Source: Bathymodiolus brooksi
Taxonomy: Eukaryota; Mollusca; Bivalvia; Mytilida; Modiolidae
Length of the DNA: 64,000 nt
Reading direction: 5' to 3'
NCBI GenBank assembly: GCA_963680875.1
Contig: OY804586.1
Span: forward strand, 56,640,203-56,704,202
Part shown: one piece after another, positions 42,703-57,300 of the stretch
Numbering within the stretch: the first letter of the stretch is position 1
How the letters are laid out: the number at the start of each line of letters is the position of its first letter
Program-made: the position numbers and the translations under genes
The notes under the pieces: model-generated
What the model saw: only the letters and a program-made list of their open reading frames with translations
Told to the model about the DNA's origin: nothing
Database searches by the model: none

Positions 42703-44960
42703 CCACTGGGTGTATGGACAATAACAGAAAAGTGAAGCTGTATTAACCTGTGTGCATGGACAATAGCAGAAAAATGAAGCTGTATTACCCTGGGTGTATG
42801 GACAATAACAGAAAAATGAAGCTGTATTACCCTGGGGGTATGGATAACAACAGAAAAATAAAGCTATATTACCCTGGGTGTTTGGTCAATAAAAGAAAAA
42901 ATTAAGCTGTATTCCCCTGGGTGTACGGACAATAACAGACAAATGAAGCTGTATTACCCTGTGTGTATGGACAATAACAGAAAAATGAAGCTGTATTACC
43001 CTGTGTGCATGGACAATAACAGAAAAATGAAGCTGTATTCCCTTGGGTGTATGAACAATAACAGAAAAATGAAGATGTATTACCCTGGGTGTATGGACAA
43101 TAACAGAAAAATGAAGCTGTATTACCCTGGGTGTATGGACAATAACCGAAAAATGAAGCTGTATTACCCTGGGTGTATGGACAATAACAGAAAAATGAAG
43201 CTGTATTCCCCTGGGTGTATGGACAATAACAGAAAAATAAAGCTGTATTTCCCTGGGTGTATGGACAATAACAGAAAAATGAAGCTGTATTACCCTGGGT
43301 ATATGGACAATAAAAGACAAATGACGCTGCATTACCCTGGGTGTATGGACAATAACAGAAAAATGAAGCTGTATTACTCTGTGTGTATGGCCAATAATAG
43401 ACAAATGAAGCTGTATTCCCCTGGGTGTATGGACAATAACAGAAAAATGAAGCTGTATCACCCTGTGTGTATGGACAATAACAGACAAATGAAGCTGTAT
43501 TACCCTGGGTGTATGGACAATAACAGAAAAATGAAGCTGTATTCCCCTGGGTGTATGGACAATAACAGAAAAATAAAGCTGTATTTCCCTGGGTGTATGG
43601 ACAATAACAGAACAATGAAGCTGTATTACCCTGGGTGTATGGACAATAAAAGACAAATGACGCTGCATTACCCTGGGTGTATGGACAATAACAGAAAAAT
43701 GAAGCTGTATTACTCTGTGTGTATGGCCAATAATAGACAAATGAAGCTGTATTCCCCTGGGTGTATGGACAATAACAGACAAATGAAGCTGTATTACCCT
43801 GGATGTATGGACAATAACAGAAAAATGAAGCTTACAGTATTACCCTGTGTGCATGGACAATAACAGAAAAAGGAAGCTGTATTACCCTGGATGTATGGAC
43901 AATAACAGAAAAATGAAGCTGTATTACCCTGGGTGTATGGACAATAACAGAAAAATGAAGCTGTATTTCCCTGGGTGTATGGACAATAACAGAAAAAGAA
44001 AGCTGTATTACCCTGGGTGTATGGACAATAACAGAAAAATGAAGCTGTATTCCCCTGGGTGCATAGACAAACAGAAAAATGAAGCTGTATGACCCTGGGG
44101 GTATGGAAAATAACACAAAAATGGAGCTGAATTCCCCTGGGTGTATAGACAATAACAGAAAAATGCAACTGTATTCCCCTGGGTGCATAGACAATAACAG
44201 AAAAATGAAGCTGTATTCCCCTGGGTGTATAGACAATAACAAACAAATGAAGGTATTCCCCTAGGTGTATGGACAATAACAGAAAAATGAAGCTGTATTA
44301 CCCTGTATGTATGGACAATAATAGACAAATGAAGCTGTATTCCCCTGGGTGTATAAACAATAACAGACAAATGAAGCTGTATTCCCCTGGGTGTATAGAC
44401 AATAACAAACAAATGAAGCTGTATTCCCCTGGGTGTATAGACAATAACAAACAAATGAATCTGTATTCCCCTGGGTGTATAGACAATAACAGACAATTGA
44501 AGCTGTATTCCCCTGGGTGTATAGACAATAACAGACAAATGAAGCTGTACTCCCCTGGGTGTATGGAAAATAACAAACAAATGGAGCTGTATTCCCCTGC
44601 CGGACCTGGGTGCATGGACAATAACAGACAAATGAAGCTGTATTCCCCTGGGTGTATGGACAATAACAAACAATTGAAGCTGTATTCCCCTGGGTGCATA
44701 GACAATAACAAACAAATGGAGCTGTATTCCCCTGTGTCTATGGAAAATAACAAACAAATAAAGCTGTATTATCCTAGGTGTATTGAAAATAACAGATAAA
44801 TGGAGCTGTATTCCACTGGGTGCATAGGCAATAACAGACAAATGAAGCTGTATTCCCTGGGTGTATAGACAATAACAAACAAATGAAGCTGTGTTCGTTT
44901 GGGTGTATGGCAAATATCAAACAAATGATGCTTTTTCCCCCTGTGTGCATGGAAAATGAT
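42703..44960. repeat. 42-bp minisatellite
   Basis: About 53 copies of a 42-bp unit, GAAGCTGTATTACCCTGGGT GTATGGACAATAACAGAAAAAT. Left-hand units carry TATGGACAATAACAGAAAA, right-hand units CCCCTGGGTGTATAGACAAT and ACAAACAAATG. A block of eight units is repeated with a 336-bp shift (43321 and 43657). Because 42 is a multiple of 3 and the unit lacks stops, frames of up to 306 codons stay open on both strands. They repeat MKLYYPGCMDNNRK on plus and VIVHTPRVIQLHFS on minus. Intronic position and both-strand openness argue against real proteins. Confidence 0.93.
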
Positions 44961-45008
44961 ACATAAGAAGTTAGTAGTTGCACATGTAACTAATTATTGT
45001 GGAAATAC

Positions 45009-45108
45009 CTTCTGCTCCATGACAAAAGAACAGTAAATACCAAATGGGCCACCATTGACAAGACTTCTCCAACATGTCTTTGTCTTTCAGTCAGTCATTC
45101 AGTTTTCT
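45009..45108 (-). CDS. signal-peptide exon (exon 1 of Ig receptor gene)
   Basis: Minus strand: acceptor TTATCATTTCAG at 45109-45120, then a short 5' untranslated stretch, ATG at 45073-45075 and 22 codons, MLEKSC followed by the hydrophobic WWPIWYLLFF and CHGAE. The donor is GAAG|GTATTT (exon ends 45009, phase 1). A short charged start, a hydrophobic core and a small-residue end make a signal peptide. The phase-1 end joins exactly to the Ig exon at 41795, giving GAEG|ELQWV. The acceptor before the ATG implies a further non-coding exon upstream, beyond or inside the satellite. Confidence 0.75.
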
Positions 45109-45339
45109 CTGAAATGATAAATATGACATGTAAATATTATAAAGCCAATTGATGTTGCCGATTATATTTTAATCTCTCCGATTCCACTTTTGGAAAACGT
45201 TCGTGGGAACAGGATATTCAAAACCTTCTGGTTTACCTTAAAGCTCTCCGTGTTTTGTGTTGCTAAAGCTTTTGTTCTTCGTTCGCTTGTTTTACCTTTG
45301 TGTGTGACAGTGTACTGTTTTTTATCAGTCCTTCACACT

Positions 45340-48300
45340 TGGATAGTTACAATTTTTACTTAATTCTATTGGAGGAATGACCATTTATCTCTAATTGTAT
45401 TAGAGAAGTGACAATTGTTATTTAATTGTATCGGAGGAGTGACAATTTAAATTTAATTGTATTGGAGGAGTGACAATTTTTATTTAATTGTATTGGAGGA
45501 GTGACCATTTTTTTTAATTGTATTGGAGGAGTGATAATTTTTATTTTATTGTATTGGAGGAGTGACAATTTTTATTTAATTGTATTGGAGGAGTGACAGA
45601 CAATTTTTATTTAATTGTATTGGAAGAGTGACATTTTTTATTTAATTGTATTGGAGGAGTGACTATTTTTATTTAATTGTATTGGAGGAATGACAATTAT
45701 TATTTAATTGTATTGGACGAGTGACTATTTTTATTTAATTGTATTGGAGGAGTGACAGTTTTTATTCAATTGTATTGGAGGAGTGACCATCTTAATTGTA
45801 TTGGAGGATTGACAATTTTTATTTCATAGTATTGGAGGAGTCAACATTTTTATTTAATTGTATTGGAGGAGTGACAATTTTTATTTAATCATATTGGAGG
45901 AGTGACAATTTTCATTTAATTGTATTGGACGAGTGACTATTTTTATTTAATTGTATTGGAGGAGTGACAATTTTTACTTAATTGTAATGGAGGAGGGACA
46001 GTTTTTATTCAATTGTATTGGAGGAGTGACAATTTTTATTTAATTGTATTGAAGAAATGACAATTTTTATTTAATTGTATTGGAGGAGTGACAATTTTTA
46101 CTTAATTGTATTGGAGGAGTGACAATCTTTATTTAATTGTATTGAAGGAATGACAATTTGTATTTAATTGTATTGGAGGATTGACAATTTTTACTGAATT
46201 GTAATTGAGGAGTGACAGTTTTTATTCAATTGTATTGGAGGAGTGACAGTTTTTATTCAATTGTATTGGAGGAGTGACAATTTGTATTTAATTGTATTGG
46301 AGGAGTGACAACTTTTATTTAATTGTATTGGAGGAGTGACTATTTCTATTGTATTGGAGGATTGACAATATATATTTAATTGTATTGGAGGAGTGACCAT
46401 TTTTATTGTATTGGAGGATTGACAATTTTTATTTAATTGTATTGGAGGATTGACAATTTTTATTTTATTATATTGGAGGAGTGACCATTTTTATTTAATT
46501 GTATTGGAGGAGTGACAATTTTTACTTAATTGTATTGAATAAGTGACAATTTTTATTTAATTGCATTGGAGGAGTGACAATTTTTATTTAATTGTATTCG
46601 AGGAGTGACAATTTTTACTTAATTGTATTGTAGGAGTGACAGTTTTTATTTAATTGTATTGGAGGAATGACAATTTTTATTTAATTGTATTGGAGGAGTG
46701 ACAATTTTTATTTAATTGTATTGGAGGAGTGACAGTTTTTATTTAATTGTATTGGAGGAGTGACAATTTTTTATTTTAATTGTATTGGAGGAGTGACCAT
46801 TTGTATTTAATTGTATTGGAGGAGTGACAATTTTTATTTAATTGTATTGGAGGAGTGACAGTTTTTATTCAATTGTATTGGAGGAGTGACAATTTTTATT
46901 CAATTGTATTGGAGGAGTGACAATTTTTATTTAATTGTATTGGAGGAGTGACATTTTTTATTTAATTGTATTGGAGGAGTGACCATTTTCATTTAATTGT
47001 ATTGGAGGAGTGACCATTTTTATTTAATTGTTTTAGAGGAGTGACAATTTTTATTTAATTGTATTGGAGGAGTGACCATTTTTATTTAATTGTATTGGAG
47101 GAGTGACAATTGTTATTTAATTGTATTGGAGGAGTGACCATTTTTATTTAATTGTATTGGAGGAGTGACAATTGTTATTTAATTGTATTGGAGGAGTGAC
47201 AATTTTTATTTTATTGTATTGGAGGAGTGACAACTTTTATTTAATTGTATTGGAGGAGTGACAATTTTTATTTAATTGTATTGGAGGAGTGACAATTTTT
47301 TTTTATTATATTGGAGGAGTGACGATTTTTATTTAATTGTTTTAGAGGAGTGACAATTTTTATTTAATTGTATTGGAGGAGTGACCATTTTTATTTAATT
47401 GTATTGGAGGAGTGACAATTGTTATTTAATTGTATTGGAGGAGTGACCATTTTTATTTAATTGTATTGGAGGAGTGACAATTGTTATTTAATTGTATTGG
47501 AGGAGTGACAATTTTTATTTTATTGTATTGGAGGAGTGACAACTTTTATTTAATTGTATTGGAGGATTGACAATTTTTATTTAATTGTATTGGAGGAGTG
47601 ACAATTTTTTTTTTTTTATATTGGAGGAGTGACTATTTTTATTTAATTGTATTGGAGGAGTGACAATTTTTATTTAATTGTATTGGAGGAGTGACCATTT
47701 TTATTTAATTGTATTTGAGGAGTGACAATTTTTATTTAATTGTATTGGAGGAGTGACTATTTTTATTTAATTGTATTGGAGGAGTGACAATTTTTACTTA
47801 ATTGTATTGAATAAGTGACAATTTTTATTTACTTGCATTGGAGGAGTGACAATTTTTATTTAATTGTATTCGAGGAGTGACAATTTTTACTTAATTGTAT
47901 TGGAGGATTGACTATTTTTATCTAATTGTATTGGAGGAGTGACAATTTTTATTTAATTGTATTGGAGGAGTGACCATTTTTATTTAATTGTATTGGAGGA
48001 GTGATATTTTTTATTTAATTGTATTGGAGGAGTGACCATTTTCATTTAATTGTATTGGAGGAGTGACCATTTTTATTTAATTGTTTTAGAGGAGTGACAA
48101 TTTTTATTTAATTGTATTGGAGGAGTGACCATTTTTATTTAATTGTATTGGAGGAGTGACCATTTTTATTTAATTGTATTGGAGGAGTGACAATTGTTAT
48201 TTAATTGTATTCGAGGAGTGACAATTTTTATTTTATTGTATTGGAGGAGTGACAACTTTTATTTAATTGTATTGGAGGATTGACAATTTTTATTTAATTG

Positions 48301-51300
48301 TATTGGAGGAGTGACAATTTTTTTTTATTATATTGGAGGAGTGACGATTTTTATTTAATTGTTTTAGAGGAGTGACAATTTTTATTTAATTGTATTGGAG
48401 GAGTGACCATTTTTATTTAATTGTATTGGAGGAGTGACAATTGTTATTTAATTGTATTGGAGGAGTGACCATTTTTATTTAATTGTATTGGAGGAGTGAC
48501 AATTGTTATTTAATTGTATTGGAGGAGTGACAATTTTTATTTAATTGTATTGGAGGAGTGACTATTTCTATTGTATTGGAGGATTGACAATATATATTTA
48601 ATTGTATTGGAGGAGTGACCATTTTTATTGTATTGGAGGATTGACAATTTTTATTTAATTGTATTGGAGGATTGACAATTTTTATTTTATTATATTGGAG
48701 GAGTGACCATTTTTATTTAATTGTATTGGAGGAGTGACAATTTTTAATTAATTGTATTGAATAAGTGACAATTTTTATTTAATTGCATTGGAGGAGTGAC
48801 AATTTTTATTTAATTGTATTCGAGGAGTGACAATTTTTACTTAATTGTATTGTAGGAGTGACAGTTTTTATTTAATTGTATTGGAGGAATGACAATTTTT
48901 ATTTAATTGTATTGGAGGAGTGACAATTTTTATTTAATTGTATTGGAGGAGTGACAGTTTTTATTTAATTGTATTGGAGGAGTGACAATTTTTTATTTTA
49001 ATTGTATTGGAGGAGTGACCATTTGTATTTAATTGTATTGGAGGAGTGACAATTTTTATTTAATTGTATTGGAGGAGTGACAGTTTTTATTCAATTGTAT
49101 TGGAGGAGTGACAATTTTTATTCAATTGTATTGGAGGAGTGACAATTTTTATTTAATTGTATTGGAGGAGTGACATTTTTTATTTAATTGTATTGGAGGA
49201 GTGACCATTTTCATTTAATTGTATTGGAGGAGTGACCATTTTTATTTAATTGTTTTAGAGGAGTGACAATTTTTATTTAATTGTATTGGAGGAGTGACCA
49301 TTTTTATTTAATTGTATTGGAGGAGTGACAATTGTTATTTAATTGTATTGGAGGAGTGACCATTTTTATTTAATTGTATTGGAGGAGTGACAATTGTTAT
49401 TTAATTGTATTGGAGGAGTGACAATTTTTATTTTATTGTATTGGAGGAGTGACAACTTTTATTTAATTGTATTGGAGGAGTGACAATTTTTATTTAATTG
49501 TATTGGAGGAGTGACAATTTTTTTTTATTATATTGGAGGAGTGACGATTTTTATTTAATTGTTTTAGAGGAGTGACAATTTTTATTTAATTGTATTGGAG
49601 GAGTGACCATTTTTATTTAATTGTATTGGAGGAGTGACAATTGTTATTTAATTGTATTGGAGGAGTGACAATTTTTATTTAATTGTATTGGAGGAGTGAC
49701 ATTTTTTATTTAATTGTATTGGAGGAGTGACCATTTTCATTTAATTGTATTGGAGGAGTGACCATTTTTATTTAATTGTTTTAGAGGAGTGACAATTTTT
49801 ATTTAATTGTATTGGAGGAGTGACCATTTTTATTTAATTGTATTGGAGGAGTGACAATTGTTATTTAATTGTATTGGAGGAGTGACCATTTTTATTTAAT
49901 TGTATTGGAGGAGTGACAATTGTTATTTAATTGTATTGGAGGAGTGACAATTGTTATTTAATTGTATTGGAGGAGTGACAATTTTATTTTATTATATTGG
50001 AGGAGTGACGATTTTTATTTAATTGTTTTAGAGGAGTGACAATTTTTATTTAATTGTATTGGAGGAGTGACCATTTTTATTTAATTGTATTGGAGGAGTG
50101 ACAATTGTTATTTAATTGTATTGGAGGAGTGACCATTTTTATTTAATTGTATTGGAGGAGTGACAATTGTTATTTAATTGTATTGGAGGAGTGACAATTT
50201 TTATTTTATTGTATTGGAGGAGTGACAACTTTTACTTAATTGTATTGGAGGATTGACAATTTTTATTTAATTGTATTGGAGGAGTGACAATTTTTTTTTT
50301 TTTATATTGGAGGAGTGACTATTTTTATTTAATTGTATTGGAGGAGTGACAATTTTTATTTAATTGTATTGGAGGAGTGACCATTTTTATTTAATTGTAT
50401 TTGAGGAGTGACAATTTTTATTTAATTGTATTGGAGGAGTGACTATTTTTATTTAATTGTATTGGAGGAGTGACAATTTTTACTTAATTGTATTGAATAA
50501 GTGACAATTTTTATTTACTTGCATTGGAGGAGTGACAATTTTTTTTTTATAGTATTGGAGGAGTGACAACTTTTATTTAATTGTATTGGAGGATTGACAA
50601 TTTTTATTTAATTGTATTGGAGGATTGACAATTTTTTTTTTTATATTGGAGGAGTGACTATTTTTATTTAATTGTATTGGAGGAGTGACAATTTTTATTT
50701 AATTGTGTTGGAGGAATGACAATTTTTATTTAATTGTATTTGAGGAGTGACAATTTTTATTTAATTGTATTGGAGGAGTGACTATTTTTATTTAATTGTA
50801 TTGGAGGAGTGACAATTTTTACTTAATTGTATTGAATAAGTGACAATTTTTATTTACTTGCATTGGAGGAGTGACAATTTTTATTTAATTGTATTCGAGG
50901 AGTGACAATTTTTACTTAATTGTATTGGAGGATTGACTATTATTACCTAATTGTATTGGAGGATTGACAATTTTTATTTAATTGTATTGGAGGAGTGACA
51001 ATTGTTATTTTATTGTATTGGAGGAGTGACAACTTTTATTTAATTGTATTGGAGGATTGACAATTTTTATTTAATTGTATTGGAGGAGTGACAATTTTTT
51101 TTTTATTATATTGGAGGAGTGACTATTTTTATTTAATTGTATTGGAGGAGTGACAATTTTTATTTAATTGTATTGGAGGAGTGACAATTTTTATTTAATT
51201 GTATTTGAAGAGTGACAATTTTTATTTAATTGTATTGGATGAGTGACTATTTTTATTTAATTGTATTGGAGGAGTGACAATTTATACTTAATTGTATTGA

Positions 51301-54300
51301 ATAAGTGACAATTTTTATTTACTTGCATTGGAGGAGTGACAATTTTTATTTAATTGTATTGGAGGAGTGACAATTTTTATTTAATTGTATTGGAGGAGTG
51401 ACAATTTTTTTTTATTATATTGGAGGAGTGACGATTTTTATTTAATTGTTTTAGAGGAGTGACAATTTTTATTTAATTGTATTGGAGGAGTGACCATTTT
51501 TATTTAATTGTATTGGAGGAGTGACAATTGTTATTTAATTGTATTGGAGGAGTGACAATTTTTATTTAATTGTATTGGAGGAGTGACATTTTTTATTTAA
51601 TTGTATTGGAGGAGTGACCATTTTCATTTAATTGTATTGGAGGAGTGACCATTTTTATTTAATTGTTTTAGAGGAGTGACAATTTTTATTTAATTGTATT
51701 GGAGGAGTGACCATTTTTATTTAATTGTATTGGAGGAGTGACAATTGTTATTTAATTGTATTGGAGGAGTGACCATTTTTATTTAATTGTATTGGAGGAG
51801 TGACAATTGTTATTTAATTGTATTGGAGGAGTGACAATTGTTATTTAATTGTATTGGAGGAGTGACAATTTTATTTTATTATATTGGAGGAGTGACTATT
51901 TTTATTTAATTGTTTTAGAGGAGTGACAATTTTTATTTAATTGTATTGGAGGAGTGACCATTTTTATTTAATTGTATTGGAGGAGTGACAATTGTTATTT
52001 AATTGTATTGGAGGAGTGACCATTTTTATTTAATTGTATTGGAGGAGTGACAATTGTTATTTAATTGTATTGGAGGAGTGACAATTTTTATTTTATTGTA
52101 TTGGAGGAGTGACAACTTTTACTTAATTGTATTGGAGGATTGACAATTTTTATTTAATTGTATTGGAGGAGTGACAATTTTTTTTTTTTTAAATTGGAGG
52201 AGTGACTATTTTTATTTAATTGTATTGGTGGAGTGACAATTTTTATTTAATTGTATTGGAGGAGTGACCATTTTTATTTAATTGTATTTGAGGAGTGACA
52301 ATTTTTATTTAATTGTATTGGAGGAGTGACTATTTTTATTTAATTGTATTGGAGGAGTGACAATTTTTACTTAATTGTATTGAATAAGTGACAATTTTTA
52401 TTTACTTGCATTGGAGGAGTGACAATTTTTTTTTTATAGTATTGGAGGAGTGACAACTTTTATTTAATTGTATTGGAGGATTGACAATTTTTATTTAATT
52501 GTATTGGAGGAGTGACAATTTTTTTTTTTTATATTGGAGGAGTGACTATTTTTATTTAATTGTATTGGAGGAGTGACAATTTTTATTTAATTGTGTTGGA
52601 GGAGTGACAATTTTTATTTAATTGTATTTGAGGAGTGACAATTTTTATTTAATTGTATTGGAGGAGTGACTATTTTTATTTAATTGTATTGGAGGAGTGA
52701 CAATTTTTACTTAATTGTATTGAATAAGTGACAATTTTTATTTACTTGCATTGGAGGAGTGACAATTTTTATTTAATTGTATTCGAGGAGTGACAATTTT
52801 TACTTAATTGTATTGGAGGATTGACTATTATTACCTAATTGTATTGGAGGATTGACAATTTTTATTTAATTGTATTGGAGGAGTGACAATTGTTATTTTA
52901 TTGTATTGGAGGAGTGACAACTTTTATTTAATTGTATTGGAGGATTGACAATTTTTATTTAATTGTATTGGAGGAGTGACAATTTTTTTTTTATTATATT
53001 GGAGGAGTGACTATTTTTATTTAATTGTATTGGAGGAGTGACAATTTTTATTTAATTGTATTGGAGGAGTGACAATTTTTATTTAATTGTATTTGAAGAG
53101 TGACAATTTTTATTTAATTGTATTGGATGAGTGACTATTTTTATTTAATTGTATTGGAGGAGTGACAATTTTTACTTAATTGTATTGAATAAGTGACAAT
53201 TTTTATTTACTTGCATTGGAGGAGTGACAATTTTTATTTAATTGTATTCGAGGAGTGACAATTTTTACTTAATTGTATTGGAGGAGTGACCATTTTTATT
53301 TAATTGTATTGGAGTGACAATTGTTATTTAATTGTATTGGAGGAGTGACAATTTTTATCTTATTGTATTGGAGGAGTGACAACTTTTATTTAATTGTATT
53401 GGAGGATTGACAATTTTTATTTAATTGTATTGGAGGAGTGACAATTTTTTTTTATTATATTGGAGGAGTGACGATTTTTATTTAATTGTTTTAGAGGAGT
53501 GACAATTTTTATTTAATTGTATTGGAGGAGTGACCATTTTTATTTAATTGTATTGGAGGAGTGACAATTGTTATTTAATTGTATTGGAGGAGTGACCATT
53601 TTTATTTAATTGTATTGGAGGAGTGACAATTGTTATTTAATTGTATTGGAGGAGTGACAATTTTTATTTTATTGTATTGGAGGAGTGACAACTTTTATTT
53701 AATTGTATTGGAGGATTGACAATTTTTATTTAATTGTATTGGAGGAGTGACAATTTTTTTTTTATTATATTGGAGGAGTGACTATTTTTATTTAATTGTA
53801 TTGGAGGAGTGACAATTTTTATTTAATTGTATTGGAGGAGTGACAATTTTTATTTAATTGTATTTGAAGAGTGACAATTTTTATTTAATTGTATTGGAGG
53901 AGTGACTATTTTTATTTAATTGTATTGGAGGAGTGACAATTTTTACTTAATTGTATTGAATAAGTGACAATTTTTATTTACTTGCATTGGAGGAGTGACA
54001 ATTTTTATTTAATTGTATTCGAGGAGTGACAATTTTTACTTAATTGTATTGGAGGATTGACTATTTTTACCCAATTGTATTGGAGGATTGACAATTTTTA
54101 TTTAATTGTATTGGAGGAGTGACCATTTTTATTTAATTGTATTGGAGGAGTGACAATTATTATTCAATTGTATTGGAGGAGTGACAATTTTTATTTTATT
54201 ATATTGGAGGAGTGACAACTTTTATTTAATTGTATTGGAGGAGTGACAATTTTTATCTAATTGTATTGGAGGAGTGATAATTGTTATTCAATTGTATTGG

Positions 54301-57300
54301 AGGAGTGACAATTTTTATTTTATTATATTGGAGGAGTGACAATTTCTATTGTATTGGAGGATTGACAATATATATTTATTTGTATTGGAGGAGTGACCAT
54401 TTTTATTGTATTGGAGGATTGACAATTTTTATTTAATTGTATTGGAGGAGTGACCATTTTTATTTAATTGTATTGGAAGAGTGACAATTTGTATTTAATT
54501 GTATTGGAAGAGTGACATTTTTTATTTAATTGTATTGGAGGAGTGACTATTTTTATTTAATTGTATTGGAGGAGTGACAATTATTATTTAATTGTATTGG
54601 ACGAGTGACTATTTTTATTTAATTGTATTGGAGGAGTGACAATTTTTATTTAATTGTATTGGAGGAGTGACAATTTTTTTTTTTTTATATTGGAGGAGTG
54701 ACTATTTTTATTTAATTGTATTGGAGGAGTGACAATTTTTATTTAATTGTATTGGAGGAGTGACCATTTTTATTTAATTGTATTTGAGGAGTGACAATTT
54801 TTATTTAATTGTATTGGAGGAGTGACTATTTTTATTTAATTGTATTGGAGGAGTGACAATTTTTACTTAATTGTATTGAATAAGTGACAATTTTTATTTA
54901 CTTGCATTGGAGGAGTGACAATTTTTATTTAATTGTATTCGAGGAGTGACAATTTTTACTTAATTGTATTGGAGGAGTGACCATTTTTATTTAATTGTAT
55001 TGGAGTGACAATTGTTATTTAATTGTATTGGAGGAGTGACAATTTTTATCTTATTGTATTGGAGGAGTGACAACTTTTATTTAATTGTATTGGAGGATTG
55101 ACAATTTTTATTTAATTGTATTGGAGGAGTGACAATTTTTTTTTATTATATTGGAGGAGTGACGATTTTTATTTAATTGTTTTAGAGGAGTGACAATTTT
55201 TATTTAATTGTATTGGAGGAGTGACCATTTTTATTTAATTGTATTGGAGGAGTGACAATTGTTATTTAATTGTATTGGAGGAGTGACCATTTTTATTTAA
55301 TTGTATTGGAGGAGTGACAATTGTTATTTAATTGTATTGGAGGAGTGACAATTTTTATTTTATTGTATTGGAGGAGTGACAACTTTTATTTAATTGTATT
55401 GGAGGATTGACAATTTTTATTTAATTGTATTGGAGGAGTGACAATTTTTTTTTTATTATATTGGAGGAGTGACTATTTTTATTTAATTGTATTGGAGGAG
55501 TGACAATTTTTATTTAATTGTATTGGAGGAGTGACAATTTTTATTTAATTGTATTTGAAGAGTGACAATTTTTATTTAATTGTATTGGAGGAGTGACTAT
55601 TTTTATTTAATTGTATTGGAGGAGTGACAATTTTTACTTAATTGTATTGAATAAGTGACAATTTTTATTTACTTGCATTGGAGGAGTGACAATTTTTATT
55701 TAATTGTATTCGAGGAGTGACAATTTTTACTTAATTGTATTGGAGGATTGACTATTTTTACCCAATTGTATTGGAGGATTGACAATTTTTATTTAATTGT
55801 ATTGGAGGAGTGACCATTTTTATTTAATTGTATTGGAGGAGTGACAATTATTATTCAATTGTATTGGAGGAGTGACAATTTTTATTTTATTATATTGGAG
55901 GAGTGACAACTTTTATTTAATTGTATTGGAGGAGTGACAATTTTTATCTAATTGTATTGGAGGAGTGATAATTGTTATTCAATTGTATTGGAGGAGTGAC
56001 AATTTTTATTTTATTATATTGGAGGAGTGACAATTTCTATTGTATTGGAGGATTGACAATATATATTTATTTGTATTGGAGGAGTGACCATTTTTATTGT
56101 ATTGGAGGATTGACAATTTTTATTTAATTGTATTGGAGGAGTGACCATTTTTATTTAATTGTATTGGAAGAGTGACAATTTGTATTTAATTGTATTGGAA
56201 GAGTGACATTTTTTATTTAATTGTATTGGAGGAGTGACTATTTTTATTTAATTGTATTGGAGGAGTGACAATTATTATTTAATTGTATTGGACGAGTGAC
56301 TATTTTTATTTAATTGTATTGGAGGAGTGACAATTTTTATTTAATTGTATTGGAGGAGTGACAATTTTTTTTTTTTTATATTGGAGGAGTGACTATTTTT
56401 ATTTAATTGTATTGGAGGAGTGACAATTTTTATTTAATTGTATTGGAGGAGTGACCATTTTTATTTAATTGTATTTGAGGAGTGACAATTTTTATTTAAT
56501 TGTATTGGAGGAGTGACTATTTTTATTTAATTGTATTGGAGGAGTGACAATTTTTACTTAATTGTATTGAATAAGTGACAATTTTTATTTACTTGCATTG
56601 GAGGAGTGACAATTTTTTTTTTATAGTATTGGAGGAGTGACAACTTTTATTTAATTGTATTGGAGGATTGACAATTTTTATTTAATTGTATTGGATGATT
56701 GACAATTTTTATTTAATTGTATTGGAGGAGTGACAATTTTTTTTTTTTATATTGGAGGAGTGACTATTTTTATTTAATTGTATTGGAGGAGTGACAATTT
56801 TTATTTAATTGTGTTGGAGGAGTGACAATTTTTATTTAATTGTATTTGAGGAGTGACAATTTTTATTTAATTGTATTGGAGGAGTGACTATTTTTATTTA
56901 ATTGTATTGGAGGAGTGACAATTTTTACTTAATTGTATTGAATAAGTGACAATTTTTATTTACTTGCATTGGAGGAGTGACAATTTTTATTTAATTGTAT
57001 TCGAGGAGTGACAATTTTTACTTAATTGTATTGGAGGATTGACTATTATTACCTAATTGTATTGGAGGATTGACAATTTTTATTTAATTGTATTGGAGGA
57101 GTGACAATTGTTATTTTATTGTATTGGAGGAGTGACAACTTTTATTTAATTGTATTGGAGGATTGACAATTTTTATTTAATTGTATTGGAGGAGTGACAA
57201 TTTTTTTTTTATTATATTGGAGGAGTGACTATTTTTATTTAATTGTATTGGAGGAGTGACAATTTTTATTTAATTGTATTGGAGGAGTGACAATTTTTAT

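Noticed and set aside
42886..44983. Frames of up to 306 codons on plus and 301 on minus
   Set aside because: They are produced by a 42-bp repeat open on both strands, lying in an intron of the Ig gene.
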